Shown: piece by piece, positions 46,008 through 58,140 of the stretch
Numbering within the stretch: the stretch's first letter is position 1
Layout: every line of letters begins with the position of its first letter
Origin: Pisaster brevispinus
Lineage: Eukaryota; Echinodermata; Asteroidea; Forcipulatida; Asteriidae
Assembly (NCBI GenBank): GCA_023634235.1
Contig: JAMKCF010000002.1
Span: 4,033,722 to 4,097,721 of the forward strand
Reading direction: 5' to 3'
Length of the DNA stretch: 64,000 bases
Translations under genes and position numbers: made by a program
The notes under the pieces: model-generated
What the model was told of the DNA's origin: nothing
Seen by the model: the letters and a program-made list of their open reading frames with translations, nothing else
Databases searched by the model: none

Positions 46008-46882
46008 AAGGTTAACTATTATGATAACCTTACACTTGTGAACTTGTCGATACATGAATCGATGAAAAGCTGACTTGAATCCATTTAAATGAAACTACAG
46101 GAGCTGTATTGAACCGTTCATTGTGTCGTAGTTCTCGACCTGCACATTCTCCATCTCCACACCAGTCTTCCATCTTCGTCTCCCGCATCACTTTGTCTGC
46201 AATCTCATATTGGGTTTCGATCTTTGTTATGACTTTACCGTTTTCAATCGACTTCGACATCACTGGTATACGTAGACAATAGCTATGCAAACTTGTTTTT
46301 CCTTCAATTTAATTTCTCATGACAGATTTTCATTATTCAATTATTCTTGTTTTGTTTTAGTGCGTAATCTAAGTTGAGATAAAGGAGGGAGTCGAGTCAA
46401 TACCCTTTTTTAAAGATCTACGTCCAATGTTGGGCCTAGTTGACCTTACTTATAATTTTTATTAAAATTCTAAATAGCTATTGTTATAGATTGGAGAACG
46501 TCATTAGCTTTTATTCGAGTTGTTGCACGAAAAAAATTTGCCTTTGAAGTGTTCAAAATTAAAATAATAACAACTAAAAATGAATAATTGTGGGATCCCC
46601 ACATTATCTCACGTCCATCAGCCATGTACAATTAATTTTGCATGTTGCGCGTATTTTGTGCATTATCCTTGTCATAAGCAAGACTTTTTGTATGTTTTTT
46701 TTGTGTTAAAACAACATCATCTGTTAAAATTTGTTTCAAGGAAAAAACTGTAAGAAAGATATAATTCGGCACTAATTGGGCCTTTCAACTTTAAACATTT
46801 TGCAGAAGCGTAAACTCATGTATTTAGTCTTTGATACCCGATTTCCTTATTTATACACATTTTAGTCCTATATCTGTTAAAA
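46008..46882 (-). repeat. Inverted 0.87-kb segment of the repeat unit
   Basis: This stretch is the reverse complement of the segment at about 56965-57838, while the flanks on both sides are colinear with it. The junctions read caacTTAAgg on the left and ctgTTAAaac on the right; the uninverted copy has TTAA at both places. Since the 21-kb unit also has the + orientation over the part present there, this copy is the derived one. Confidence 0.8.
46030..46260 (-). other. Conserved small open frame, inverted copy
   Basis: On the minus strand it encodes the same peptide as 21557-21748 and 57587-57817 (KIETQYEIADKVMRETK, then MEDWCGDGECAGRELRH), still open despite the inversion. Confidence 0.3.
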
Positions 46883-46889
46883 CATGCAA

Positions 46890-47160
46890 AACCAAATCAT
46901 GGAGGCATATATGTTAATAATGAACCCAAAAGGAAAGGGGGGAAGGGTTAACCAATGAGAGTTCACTATTCAGTATCAAGTAAAATAATCTGTTTAGACT
47001 CGACTTAACGCAGCCCGAATTCGTGAAATTTCTCAAGTTGTTCTTTTCTCATTCTGTGTATTTTAATTATTACCAATCAACCATGGCTTTGAGATGTTGG
47101 TTGATGCGTCTTTGCTTTGTGCTCTATGGATTTAACTCATTGATAAGGGTAGGGGAAAGG
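46890..47160 (+). pseudogene. Orphan 5' end of a type-II receptor gene (unit of copy 4)
   Basis: Promoter and leader text matching that of copies 4 and 5 (gagttcact, cagtatcaagta, cagcccgaattcg, accaatcaaccatgg), with an ATG at 47083 followed by MALRCWLMRLC and then loss of homology. A full second copy of the block follows and leads to receptor copy 4. Confidence 0.65.
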
Positions 47161-48328
47161 GGAGCTCATACTTTTAAACACATGGGTTCATTGGGTACTT
47201 AAACAATACCGTGTGACTACATCATATTTCTTTCAAATTTTCAGCTGTAACTGACTTAATATACGTATAAATAAACATACTCTAGTACCAAAAATGTAAC
47301 ACAAGAGCTCAATTTAAAGTCAAATGTTTAAACATGCACGGCCCAATTTCTGTATTAGGTAGACTTTTAAAGACATGTTTGTTGGAACGAATTTTGATAA
47401 ATGATGCTGCTTCAATACAACAAACTTTAGCGTATATCACGGACAAGGCACAAAATACAATCATCATGCAAAACTGTTTGTACATGGCTGGTGGACGTTA
47501 GATAATGTAAGTGTCCAGACAATAGTTCATGTTGAAATAAATACCTTAACATTGGCTATTTTTTTTCGTGCAATACCGCAAGTGAAAGCTTACAACTTTT
47601 TCGAATCTATATAACAGCTAATTAAATTTTAGATCAAAATAACAAGTTAGCTCAAAAGGGCAAAAAATTGGACCTAGCATTTTTAAAACAAAAGGTTCTG
47701 ATTCGAACTCTCTTTTATTTCAACTTAAAAGTCGCATTATTATAAGAAGAGGAATAATCGGAAAATGAGATTAAGTCATGAAAATTAACTACCCCCCTCC
47801 GAAAAAAACCCAGAAAATAATAATGGATAGCACCTCTGTTAAACAGTGTTGAAGTCGTTTAAAAACCGAGAAGAAAACACAAATATCAAAAACCAAAATG
47901 AGATTGCAGACAAAGGGTTGCGGGGACCGAGAGGGAGGATATACTGGTGACAAGATAGACAGGACCCCTAAGTTTAGAACTACAATACAACAAGTAGTTC
48001 AATTAAGTCAATACAGTTTCATTTACATGGATTCAAGTCGGCTGTTAACCTAGCATCTATTCATGTCTCCCTGAAGTTCACATCAGGACATTATTTTCAA
48101 CCCAAGTGTAAGGCTATCATAATAATTTACATACGAACACAAATCGTTGAAGCGTGGATGTCAACAATAAACCCGGAAAGAAATGTGTTAACCACTGAGA
48201 GTTCACTTTTCAGTATCAAGTATAGTGTTCAGTTTGGACTGGACTTCATGCAGCCCGAATTCGTCAATTTTGTCACAGTTTCCGACTCTTGTTCTGTGTA
48301 CTTGTTCTTCATTTATTAACAATCAACC
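47161..48328 (+). promoter_or_regulatory. Upstream block of type-II receptor copy 4
   Basis: A second, more diverged copy of the block at about 45900-47160. It includes a degenerate form of the small conserved frame (about 47850-47950) and the leader ending caatcaaccatgg. No TATA box could be chosen with confidence. Confidence 0.4.
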
Positions 48329-49669
48329 ATGGCTTTAAAGTGTTGGTTGATGCGTCTGATCCTGCTGTGTGTTTGGTGCTCTATGGATTCATTTACAGTC
48401 AATACGGCGGATGCACAAAATCTGGTAATCACTAAAGCTTCACCAATGGGTGATGTAGTGGAGGGTAATACAGTACAACTAAGATGTGATGCCACTGACC
48501 TGCAATCCTGGCACATCATTGAGTGGACGAGAGTGGTCCAGTCATCACAAGTGACACTCGCTACTAATGGGACAACCGTAGACCCGAGATTTACTCTGAC
48601 TAGAACTCATTCGTCACCTCAAGGTATGATTGAGTTTCTTGTTATCAGTGATGTGCGGAAGGAGGATGCGTCAACTTACCGCTGTATACTGAGGGATTCT
48701 CAAAACTTGAATGATGCAGTGATAACACGAAGCTTTTATCTTACAGTGCTTTACTTCCCATCTGCCATGTACCCCATCTGCTTCCCTGATGGTCCTGTCA
48801 CTGTACAAGAAGGAACGACAGTAAACATGAGCTGCACTACTGAGAAAGGAAACCCAGATGTACAGATGCAGATTCTTACGAGTAGTACTAGCTATGTATG
48901 GACTTTTAGCACAATTGGTAACGATCAAATGATATCTTTAAGTCTTAGTGTAAATGCGACTAATCAAGGTTTTTCATATCAATGTAAAATCACTTCGACA
49001 AAATTCTCAGGTATGGAAAGATCATGCACAAAGGGTCCAATAACAATTACCTCAATTACAAGTGAAAGTCCGACCCAAATAACAACCCTGCACCTGAGTA
49101 CATCAGCAGCTACAGAAAAAACAAACAGTACGCCAACTGAAACAACATCAGTTACGAGAAACTCTAATCTAACCACAGACCCAAGTACAGATTCTTCCAC
49201 ACGCCAGCCAAATAGTTCCCCTACTGATCTCCCTATTGCCATCATAGCAGGAGCCGCTGGTGCTGGTGGTTTCTTTATCCTAATAGTGATAACACTAATT
49301 GTACTCTACGTGTGTAGATGTTGCAGTTTCAAAGATAAATCACGCAGATCAACATTAGGGCTGAATGACTTACCACTAAATGAAACAGTTGAAGACCAAA
49401 ATACCGACCATGACATTGATCGCAGTGAACCCAAGATGTCCGCGAGCGTGTACCAGAATGTGACTGACCTCATGACAGAAAACAAACCTGATCTTAGAAT
49501 ACCACCGCATTTTAACCAAGAATCATTCCACATTTACACGCATGACATGCTAAATAATGACAATGAGGCAGCAGACTTCATTTCTCCAAAAGAATTATCA
49601 ATTCACTCTCAAAACAACTACCAAGAAAGTCCAAGATCTCCAGGGATTTCAAGCTTTAAAAATGAATAG
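48329..49669 (+). CDS. Ig receptor copy 4, type II ectodomain, truncated tail
   Basis: 446 residues from ATG 48329 (MALKCWLMRL). Signal peptide about 1-29; Ig domain 1 with C53, W66 and C119 (YRC); Ig domain 2 with the conserved YFPSAMYPICFPDG entry and the extra cysteines; a long Thr/Ser-rich mucin-like stalk; membrane span of AGAAGAGG type with a CRCCSF cluster; then a short tail. Ig domain 1 differs strongly from copies 1-3, while the membrane span and tail are close to copy 1. A one-base gain in an A run makes a TAG after SSFKNE, cutting off the ITIM/ITSM end. The tail left still has SVYQNV, an ITIM-like motif also fitting a YxN site, where copy 1 has SVYATD. It could be a working short-tailed receptor or a recent pseudogene. 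Confidence 0.7.
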   Translation: MALKCWLMRLILLCVWCSMDSFTVNTADAQNLVITKASPMGDVVEGNTVQLRCDATDLQSWHIIEWTRVVQSSQVTLATNGTTVDPRFTLTRTHSSPQGMIEFLVISDVRKEDASTYRCILRDSQNLNDAVITRSFYLTVLYFPSAMYPICFPDGPVTVQEGTTVNMSCTTEKGNPDVQMQILTSSTSYVWTFSTIGNDQMISLSLSVNATNQGFSYQCKITSTKFSGMERSCTKGPITITSITSESPTQITTLHLSTSAATEKTNSTPTETTSVTRNSNLTTDPSTDSSTRQPNSSPTDLPIAIIAGAAGAGGFFILIVITLIVLYVCRCCSFKDKSRRSTLGLNDLPLNETVEDQNTDHDIDRSEPKMSASVYQNVTDLMTENKPDLRIPPHFNQESFHIYTHDMLNNDNEAADFISPKELSIHSQNNYQESPRSPGISSFKNE

Positions 49670-50401
49670 GTTTGATGATTGCATCACTGACAAGGAACAT
49701 GGGGAACAGTAGAGCCCAATGAAGGAGATGCTCCTATGTATAGAGTGGTGAAGAAATCGAATCGCGTCTCACAGGGAAGTAAAAAGAAGCAGCCGGAGAC
49801 TATGACAGATGGACCAGATCCTTGGCCTGTGTCTTAACTCATTCAGTGAGAAAACATAAATCCAGCATCCACCGAAAATTAATATGCAGAGATGCCTTCC
49901 CTCTCTGATGATCCAGGCCACAGCGGGAAACCAACAGCTACGGTAAGACCTGTGTCCCACACCCCCAAACCACCCATTCCCACTAAACCTGTCTTAGATC
50001 ATCAGTCATCACGCCGTACCAACACTAATCAAGTCCCACCAAGTGTTGCCAAAAAGCCCATCAAGAAGTTCAAACCTAAGGAGAGAAATCCACCAGCAGA
50101 TGAGTTTGAGAATTGAGATGAGACACCTCTGCCCTCTCCAGTAGCACCGAGTGTATCCCCACATCCTCCATCACTACCATCGCCTCTCATTGATCATGAG
50201 GAGAATGCCTCAGTGGAGGGATACGGTGAGGAAGGAGGCGATGAGGTAGCACCGGATACCAAGGTACCTCATGAGGCTCATGCAGCGGATGATGATCATG
50301 ACGTCATGTACGCTGAACTTGGTTTGCAATCTGCAACATCAGACGCGAGGCCTCAACCACAGGAGGAACAGACATTGTACGCTAGTATCATGAGTAAGTA
50401 A
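49670..50401 (+). pseudogene. Decayed distal tail A of copy 4
   Basis: Continuation of tail A beyond the premature stop. A 10-bp deletion follows near 49700 and brings the frame back, but further stops occur (near 49834, 49879 and 50114). The segments MPSLSDDPGHSG and VMYAELGLQ, and the final TLYASIMSK, are still readable in parts. Confidence 0.8.
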
Positions 50402-50749
50402 AGATCGTGGTTGTGGCACCTGGGTTGAATGTGTTAAAAACATAGAAAAAAGCACAGAGAAATTATTTTGCTGCTTTCATATTTCCTATCCTTAAGAATA
50501 CCAATGGTGGACTCATATCCGATTCTATGCTGTCAGACTGTTTTGTCTTTGTACAAGTCTGCTTTCCACAGTTAAAAATGAGAAAGAAAAAAAAGTTGTT
50601 GTTGCTTTCCGATCTTTAAGAACGCCTATTAAGTTACCGAAGTTGGACCCATATCCGGTTATCAGCTCTCTTAAGATGTAATGTACATACATACATATTA
50701 TAATACATATGAAACTTTGTTTTTACCCTTATACCAATGTATATTAAGC

Positions 50750-50905
50750 GCTGTATACTCAGTCAAATCAAGTGGGTGGGATTCGAACCCATAACCTTTG
50801 CATAACTAAAGCAGGATGTTTAACAACACGACCGCCGAGCTAGCCCGATGGCTAGAGGCAGGTCCGAATCCTTAGCAGCTGGTACTGTAAAGAATAGATA
50901 GATGT
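50750..50905 (-). mobile_element. tRNA-derived SINE, copy in unit 4
   Basis: The same minus-strand element as at 27070-27252, at the same place in the flank block. Confidence 0.6.
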
Positions 50906-51280
50906 ACATTTTTGCAACGGGTGTTTAAATAATATAATTTGGTTTAACCCTTACACTGATGTAAATTAAGGACCACACTCTGTACTTTCCCGATTTCTGT
51001 GAAAAAATCCACAGGCAAATCACTGAGTATACAGTGCTAAATGTACATCGGTGTACATTTTGCAGATAAGCGTTTCTCCCCATATGTTAACACTTAGGCA
51101 AAGTGGAATACAAAATGAAGGTATGATTAACGCAATCATTATAATAAAATACCATTCCTGTCCCATTTTACCTTGAGTCAAACAAACCTGGATAAAAAAA
51201 AAACACCAAGTAGGTCCACCATTATACAATTTGAAACGAATCTACATGTATCACACACTAAACGTTGCTTGTACAAAATT

Positions 51281-51828
51281 CAGTGTTGTAGTACTAGTAC
51301 TCAGTACTTGAACTCAAGTACTACTCGAACACCGTTTTGATGGTACTCGTCTCAAACTCGTACCTGACTAGCAAAGTGCTCCCACATCGAAGTGTATACC
51401 CGATACTCAAATGAAAAATAATCATCCTTGAAATCATGCACCTAGACTTCATTTTTAAGTACTCGTGGTCAAACCACTACTTTCCTTTCCTGCAATACGT
51501 GCATAAATGCAATGAATAGAGGAATAAAGCTCTATAATGCATTCATCTCTAAATAAAAAAAAGTACACATTGTCGTCTAGAAATCAGTGTAAAAATCAAT
51601 GTTTTTACCTCATATGACAGCATTTGTTTTATAAAGTACTTGTACATGGAGATCCAAGTACTTGATACTCAGCTGATGGACTCGGTACTCAGATATCACA
51701 GTACTCGGTACTCAGAGACTTGTACTCGTACCCGATGACCCAAGTTCTTGTACTTGAGTACTACTTGGCCATTCTAGTACTCTGCAGTACCTGATACTTG
51801 ACTGAAAGATTTTCCGCTACAATACTGG
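51281..51828. mobile_element. agtact-rich hAT-like MITE, copy in unit 4
   Basis: Same ends and position as at 15709-16251, with more scattered differences. Confidence 0.65.
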
Positions 51829-52025
51829 TAAATGATTGAGCAATGCCTTAAGTAGAATTAAATGGCACTTAACGGCAGTAAATCTGATATGATGTTTTAT
51901 AATAATAGATTACATTGACAAATTCGACAGGGGTAAACAGCACTATGATTGTACTACAGCGCCACAAAACTAACTATTCCATACCTAATTTTTGGCTTGT
52001 TTGACTATAATATGTATTTGCTTAA

Positions 52026-52869
52026 CCTTTAAGTTTGACGGGTCCCTAGAGACTTGCTAACTGTAAGACACTGACAAAAAACACTGTCGCCCCCTCTTAT
52101 TGTTATATTTTCATCTCCATTAATTTTTTGACATCCTAGTGACTTCCTTACAAGCCCAGTTGTTGTCGATGATTACTTAAGCTTGATTTTGTTTGTTTTT
52201 AATTAATTTTTTATTAATTTTTTATTAATTTGGTTTTAATTAGATATAGACAAATAATAAAGAATTTTGGGTTGAAAACAAAAAAAACAAAGAGTTTCAA
52301 ATTGCATGTTTGTGTTACATTTTTCTCACTCTCAAACAGTATTTTATCAATACAATTTACAATCAAATTGTATTAGCCTGACTGTGTAATCCTACCTCCG
52401 TGGTCAAATCCAGTCATCCCTGTAATAAACAATCGAATTGTATTAGCCTGACTTTCTCCACTGTCCCTCCCACAGAACGGTGCCAGTTTGTCTGGGGGGG
52501 GGGAGGGAGTGAGTTGAGTGGCCTTGCTCAAGCAGCGGGCAAGACATGACATGACAAGCCAAGCCTGTAACATAGAACAGACAGCCGAACAGATTGTTCC
52601 ACTTATCAGTGGGTTAGATCTTGGTCATCTGTGTTTGTGTGCATTGGTATAGCACATTTTGTGTACAGTTGTATGCCAGAAAAAAATTTCACAGCCCATA
52701 AAAAAAAAAAAAAAAAAAATGGGAACTGACCCCCCATCTTAGATATTTGGAATGGTCTTGTCTCAGATATCATGGATGATCAAGTCGCTCAGGCCTTTGC
52801 AAGTGATTAAAAAACTGAAATACTTTAAACTTACCACTAAAATCGGACAAGGTCTTACCTTAAAGTGTT
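52026..52869. mobile_element. 844-bp insertion of unknown type
   Basis: It splits the conserved text tgcttaa|gaaggacacg found after copies 1, 2 and 5. The ends cctttaag and cttaaag are short inverted repeats next to TTAA. Inside are an A run (about 52699-52719), a G run, and two copies of attgtattagcctgact about 70 bp apart. No protein-coding signal. Confidence 0.55.
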
Positions 52870-54764
52870 GAAGGACACGAATTCATAAAATGATTGGTAC
52901 TTACTTGATTCATTGGCCCAGAGGACTGTTGCATCAACAAAGATTCTTTCATCTTATACAAAACAGTTTGTAAATTGTTATTTTTAACTAATTACAGTGT
53001 ACGTTGTTAATGTCAATGATAACCTAAATGTAAGAAGAGGACGGATGGGAAAGGGTTTCTTGAAAAGCAAACTTTCTTTTCCTGAAATTGTAAACATTTC
53101 ACACACTTTCTAGGGTAATTATTAACTGAACGTGAATTCTAATCGTATGTTTTTATATAAATTTATTCACAGTGCCTTTACAAAAATATTAATAAGTCGG
53201 TTGGATGTTATCATTATGTTATACAAAAAGCACAGATCATTGACAACTACACCAATAAGTAAAATTGTATTTATGCATTTATCATTATAAATACAAAAAT
53301 CTATTCAAAAAGCATAACCAAGACATTTCATTTAAAAATAATATAGAAAAACGAAAATGTGGAACAAGGAAGAGGAACTGACATCCAACCAAGGAATTAT
53401 TTTTAAAGAGTAGGATATAAAATATTCCCATCTCAAGACTAATTTTTAAAAGATTGGTTTACCTTTCTCGTAACATCATCAGCAAATTGTTTGTCTACAA
53501 TTTTTAAGGAATCTTGAAAGACTTGTCAGAGTTAAAAATCTTGGCTCACTTTAATAAAACAAATCAGTTATCAAGGTTAATAAGCAGAAAGCCTTTCCCA
53601 AGTAAGTCAAATGATATGGTATTTTGACGTCATGTATTTTTTTCTGTTATTCACTTTTTATGAGTTAATTTTTTGGCTTGTAGTTAAATTTGTCACATTC
53701 AGTTTTGCGATTTTAAAGTATTGATACAATATTTTAGTATTAATAGTTTTAAAGCTTAAATAGCTAAGATTTGTAATGCATTTTGGCTGAGTTGTGAATA
53801 TTTTAGATGTACTTTCCATTTGACTGTGTATAAACCCAATAAATGCTGCGTATTTCTAACTTCCGTGTTTACTCAAAGTTCTTGCATTGATCCAAACTAT
53901 TTCGTTCTAACAAACCTTTCAAATGAGTTCAAATTGTTGTTTAGTTTTGTGACATAGAGTGTGTAGAAAAAACAACAAAGGACTGTGACGAAAAAGGCTT
54001 TTCAGTGTTACAATGGTATTTGTGGCAGGAATTAAAGGCTGGGATGTTCGAAAAATGATTGTGTCGTTTGCAACAAACACACAAGTCAACATAAATCACG
54101 TATTTCATCGAAACTTTGAGAAATCCGAGTTGTTTTTTATAGTTAATTTTTTTACAAAACCTTTGTTGGTGTGGTTTGCGATGAGACCACGTGTAGAAAC
54201 CTTTATGGGAAGAACCAATGCTGTGGTTTGTCAACCTGATCTGATTGTTTCACCAAGCAAAGTTCCAAACCCTTTATAAAACCCCTTTCATTAAAAGTTA
54301 GAAGGCTTCGTTAGTGACAATGGTCTTTTAGTTTCCTTAAACTATTTTCATTTATATAACAGTATGTAAATGTTTAAATAATAAAAGTGAAACCTCATTG
54401 GCATCTGATAAGAGTTAAATATTCAAACTATATTCAACAATTCGGCTACTTTTTTTACAAGATTCGATAATGCTGGCAAACTGTTTCGTCTTGCTTTATC
54501 ATGATTACATTGAACCAAAAATGTTTACAACTTTCATTAAAGCAGTTAAAACGGGCAGCATTGAACACTGAATATGACGAAGTTCATGTTGTAGAGAAAC
54601 GTTAGGCACAAAGAGACCGTAACCTCCATACGGGTCAAGTTAGATGAAGCTTTAACATAAAATGATAATCCCTTTAAAAAATATTTCACAGTTTTTAAGT
54701 TCAATGAAAAGTCATAGTCAAAATCAAAACTGGATCCAAAACTGAGATCGCCACAAAAGGGATG

Positions 54765-55310
54765 CAGTGCGTTTGGAGGGAACAGTTGGGTGTGGGGCAT
54801 CTAGAGGGAACAGTTGGGTGCGGGGCTTCTAGATGGAACAGTTGGGTGCGGGGCATCTAGAGGGAACAGTTGGGTGCGGGGCATCTACAGGAAACAGTTG
54901 GGTGCGGGGTATCTAGAGGGTACAGGTGGGTGTGGGGTATCTAGAGGGAACAGGTGGGTGCGGGGTATCTAGAGGGAACAGGTGGGTGCGGGGTATTTAG
55001 AGGGAACAGTTGGGTGCGGGGCTTCTAGAGGGAACAGTTAGGTGCGGGGCATCTAGATGGAACAGTTGGGTGCGGGGCATCAAGAGGGAACAGTTAGGTG
55101 CGGGGCATCTAGAGGGAACAGTTGGGTGCTGGGCATCTAGAGGGAACAGTTGGGTGCGGGGCATTTAGAGCAACAGTTGGGTGCGGGGCATCTAGAGGGA
55201 ACAGTTGGGTGCGGGGCATCTAGAGGGAGCAGTTGAGGGCAGGGCATCTAGAGGGAACAGTTGGGTGCGGAGCATCTAGAGGGAACAGTTGTGGGGGGTG
55301 GCGGGGCACC
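54765..55310 (+). repeat. 28-bp minisatellite before tail-B cassette 3
   Basis: About 19 units of the catctagagggaacagttgg plus gtgcgggg repeat, the longest of the three arrays, ending against the tail-B membrane span. Confidence 0.92.
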
Positions 55311-55326
55311 CAAAAGAAAGAGTTAG

Positions 55327-55666
55327 GGACATTCTCATCCTCTTCCTTGTCTCTCTCATCATCAACATCTTCCTCATCATCAAACATCGACATCTTAAGA
55401 TCACCAAGGAGAAGGAAACCAATGTAGCCAAAGCTGATCCCTACATGGAGCTGCAACCAACGGAGGACAAGAACAGAGTCTACATGGAACCTACTACGGC
55501 TACAACTACCATACAAGATACCTACTACCAACCAGTTGAAGAAGAGACTGACAGCCCAGAGTATGACTTCGCTCGGCCAGAGGGCAGCACCAACACTAGC
55601 TACGAAGCGGTTAGAAATCCACAAAATTCAGCTGACAAACCGCATCAGAACATCAATAAATATTGA
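55327..55666 (+). pseudogene. Orphan tail-B cassette 3
   Basis: Open from the membrane span (ILILFLVSLIINIFLIIKH) to the stop at 55664-55666. Motifs PYMELQ, VYMEP, TYYQPV and SYEAV are kept, but the last tyrosine is His (KPHQNI). There is no ATG or ectodomain in front; the 28-bp minisatellite takes their place. It is clearly homologous to cassette 1 and to the tail of copy 3. Confidence 0.6.
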
Positions 55667-57540
55667 CTGAACACGTTTTGGGGTACGCCAGGAAACTGTG
55701 CATTCGAGTCGGCTTGATTTCAATCTCTAGTTATTACAGTTGCATCTTACCGATTCATTATTATACTGACATCAGTTTGTTGGTATCGATTTTAGGACTT
55801 CATTTTATCCTTTTGACTTAACAGTCTTCCATAGACCTTGCGCTCGAAAAAAGTGATGACGCCCCCCACAAAATTACAAAGGATTCCATAAAAGGAGAAA
55901 ATCACTGTTCCTTTTGTGTTATTTTGTTCTGCTGCCCTCACTCTGTTGATAACACCATGTAAACATTAGGGTTAAGGTTTATAAACACTTCGTCTTCTGA
56001 CTGTACCCCTTGGTATTACAATCACGTGTGGTTGTTTAAATGGAAGGTGTAAGTTCGGTTGTCATGCTTACAATCAATGGCAGTAAGAACTCACTGGTTA
56101 GAAGTCTACAGTAGCCTTTGATAGTATAAAGTGTTTCCCTTCGAAGTAATGTGGTTATGGAAAAAAGATATCAGTAGTTATGCACCAACATTTAAATCTG
56201 ATAAGCGTAACTGTCACAAACCTTTCTCAACTTGTGTATTCCTATTAGTGATTAGTCTTCCTGCGTGAACATTTTCCACATTTTCTACTTGCTTCTCAAC
56301 CTTGTAATCGAGCTGTATAAATACGGATAGCATTTTAAATATTGCATTTAATACGCATTGTATATTTAAAAAAAATTACACTCATGGTGATGGGAGATAA
56401 ACATGTTAATTCTATCCTTGAATAAGGCAACATCTTCAATCGAACCGTCAAAGTAGCGGATGTGCTCTCAGAACTCAACTCAAAAAGCATCTATTCATAA
56501 ACATATTGGTATCATGTGTCATTGTATAAAACTACTATGTTTTGCTTATAAAATGCGAAGGAAAACTAATCATAATACTAATAATGGTATCCAAGGTACA
56601 TGGTTTTGCAAACAGCTAAATTGATCTAAAGATGTGATCAAGCCTAATCGGTTCGCAGAATGTGATGTCAAAACACAAAACAGAAGAGTGATATTGACTT
56701 CTCATATTAAGATGAATCAAGTGCTTTGTGATATCTCAATGGTGAAGTCAAATCAAGACAACTTATGCCGGAGCGTGGTCTTTAAGTTGACAATAAACAC
56801 TCTTCTGGCGAGAGATGACTATTCTTGTTTGTCATAAGGTTACATGCATTCAAAATGGACTTATATAGTTAATAAGGTGGGATAGGGGAGCTCATCCTTT
56901 TAAAAACACGGGTTTTCTTGGAAGAGGGTACTAAAACTGTTTCGTATGACTTCATCATTTTCAACTTAACAGATATAGGACTAAAATGTCTATAAATAAG
57001 AAAATTGTGTATCAAAGACTAAATACATGAGTTTACACTTCTGCAAAATGTTTAAAGTTGAAAGGCCTGATTAATGCCGAATTATAACTTTCTTACATTT
57101 TTTTCCTTGAAACAAATTTAAACAGATGATGCTGTTTTAACACAAAAAAAACATACAAAAAGTCTTGCTTATGACAAGGATAATGCACAAAATACGCGCA
57201 ACATGTAAAATTAATTGTACGTGGCTGATGGACGTAAGATAATGTGGGGATCCCACAATTATTCATTTTTAGTTGTTATTATTTTTATTGTGAACACTTT
57301 AAAGGCAAATTTTTATCGTGCAACACCTCGAATAAAAGCTAATGACGTTCTCCAATCTATAACAATAGCTATTTAGAATGTTAATCAAAATTATAAGTAA
57401 GGTCAACTAGGCCCAACATTGGACGTAGATCTTAAAAACAAAGGTATTGACTCGACTCCCTCCATTATCTCAACCAAAATTACGCACTAAAACAAAACAA
57501 GAATAATTGAATAATGAAAATCAGTCATGAGAAATTAAAT
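55667..57540 (+). other. 3' flank of tail-B cassette 3
   Basis: Homologous to 19024-21500 with several deletions. No gene recognised. Confidence 0.6.
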
Positions 57541-57586
57541 TGAAGGAAAAACAAGTTTGCATAGCTATTGTCTACGTATTACAGTG

Positions 57587-57817
57587 ATGTTGAAGTCGAT
57601 TGAAAACAGTGAAGTCATTACAAAGATCGAAACCCAATATAAGATTGCAGACAAAGTGATGCGGGAGACGAAGATGGAAGACTGGTGTGGAGAAGGAGAA
57701 TGCGCAGGTCGAGAACTACGACACAACGAGCGGTTCAATATAGTTCATGTAGTTTCATTTAAATGGATTCAAGTCAGCTTTTCATCGATTCATGTATCGA
57801 CAAGTTCACAAGTGTAA
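57587..57817 (+). other. Conserved small open frame, copy 3
   Basis: MLKSIENSEVITKIETQY, then KIADKVMRETKMEDWCGEGE and CAGRELRHNERFN. An AG (attacag) stands directly before tgATG, and a GT follows GCGCAG, so an internal exon is possible. A diverged further copy lies at about 58780-58940. Confidence 0.3.
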
Positions 57818-57879
57818 GGTTATCTTAATAGTTAAAACATGCAAAACCAAATCATGGAGCCATAGATGTTAATAAAGAA

Positions 57880-58140
57880 CCCGAAAGGAAAGGGGGCAGG
57901 GGTTAACCACTAAGAGTTCACTATTCAGTATCAAGTAAAATAATCAGTTTAGACTCGACTTAACGCAGCCCGAATTCGTTACATTTCTCAAGTTTGTCTT
58001 TTCTCATTCTGTGTATTTTAATTATTACCAATCAACCATGGCTTTAAGATGTTGGTTGATGCGTCTTTGCTTGGTGCTCTATGGATTCAACTCATTGATA
58101 AGGGTAGGGGATAGGGGAAGCTCATACTTTTAAACACATG
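57880..58140 (+). pseudogene. Orphan 5' end of a type-II receptor gene (unit of copy 5)
   Basis: The same arrangement as at 46890-47160: leader, ATG at 58038, MALRCWLMRLCLVL, then loss of homology and the start of a second upstream block. Confidence 0.65.

Larger units (their letters stand above)
50402..54760 (+). other. 3' flank of receptor copy 4 (tail-A flank block)
   Basis: Homologous to 14942-18300. It carries the SINE (about 50750-50905), the agtact-rich MITE (51281-51828) and an 844-bp insertion (52026-52869) not seen in the other units. No gene recognised. Confidence 0.7.

Noticed and set aside
52026..52869. A piggyBac insertion with an exact TTAA duplication
   Set aside because: The right junction has six extra bases between TTAA and the conserved flank and the ends are not typical, so I left the type open.
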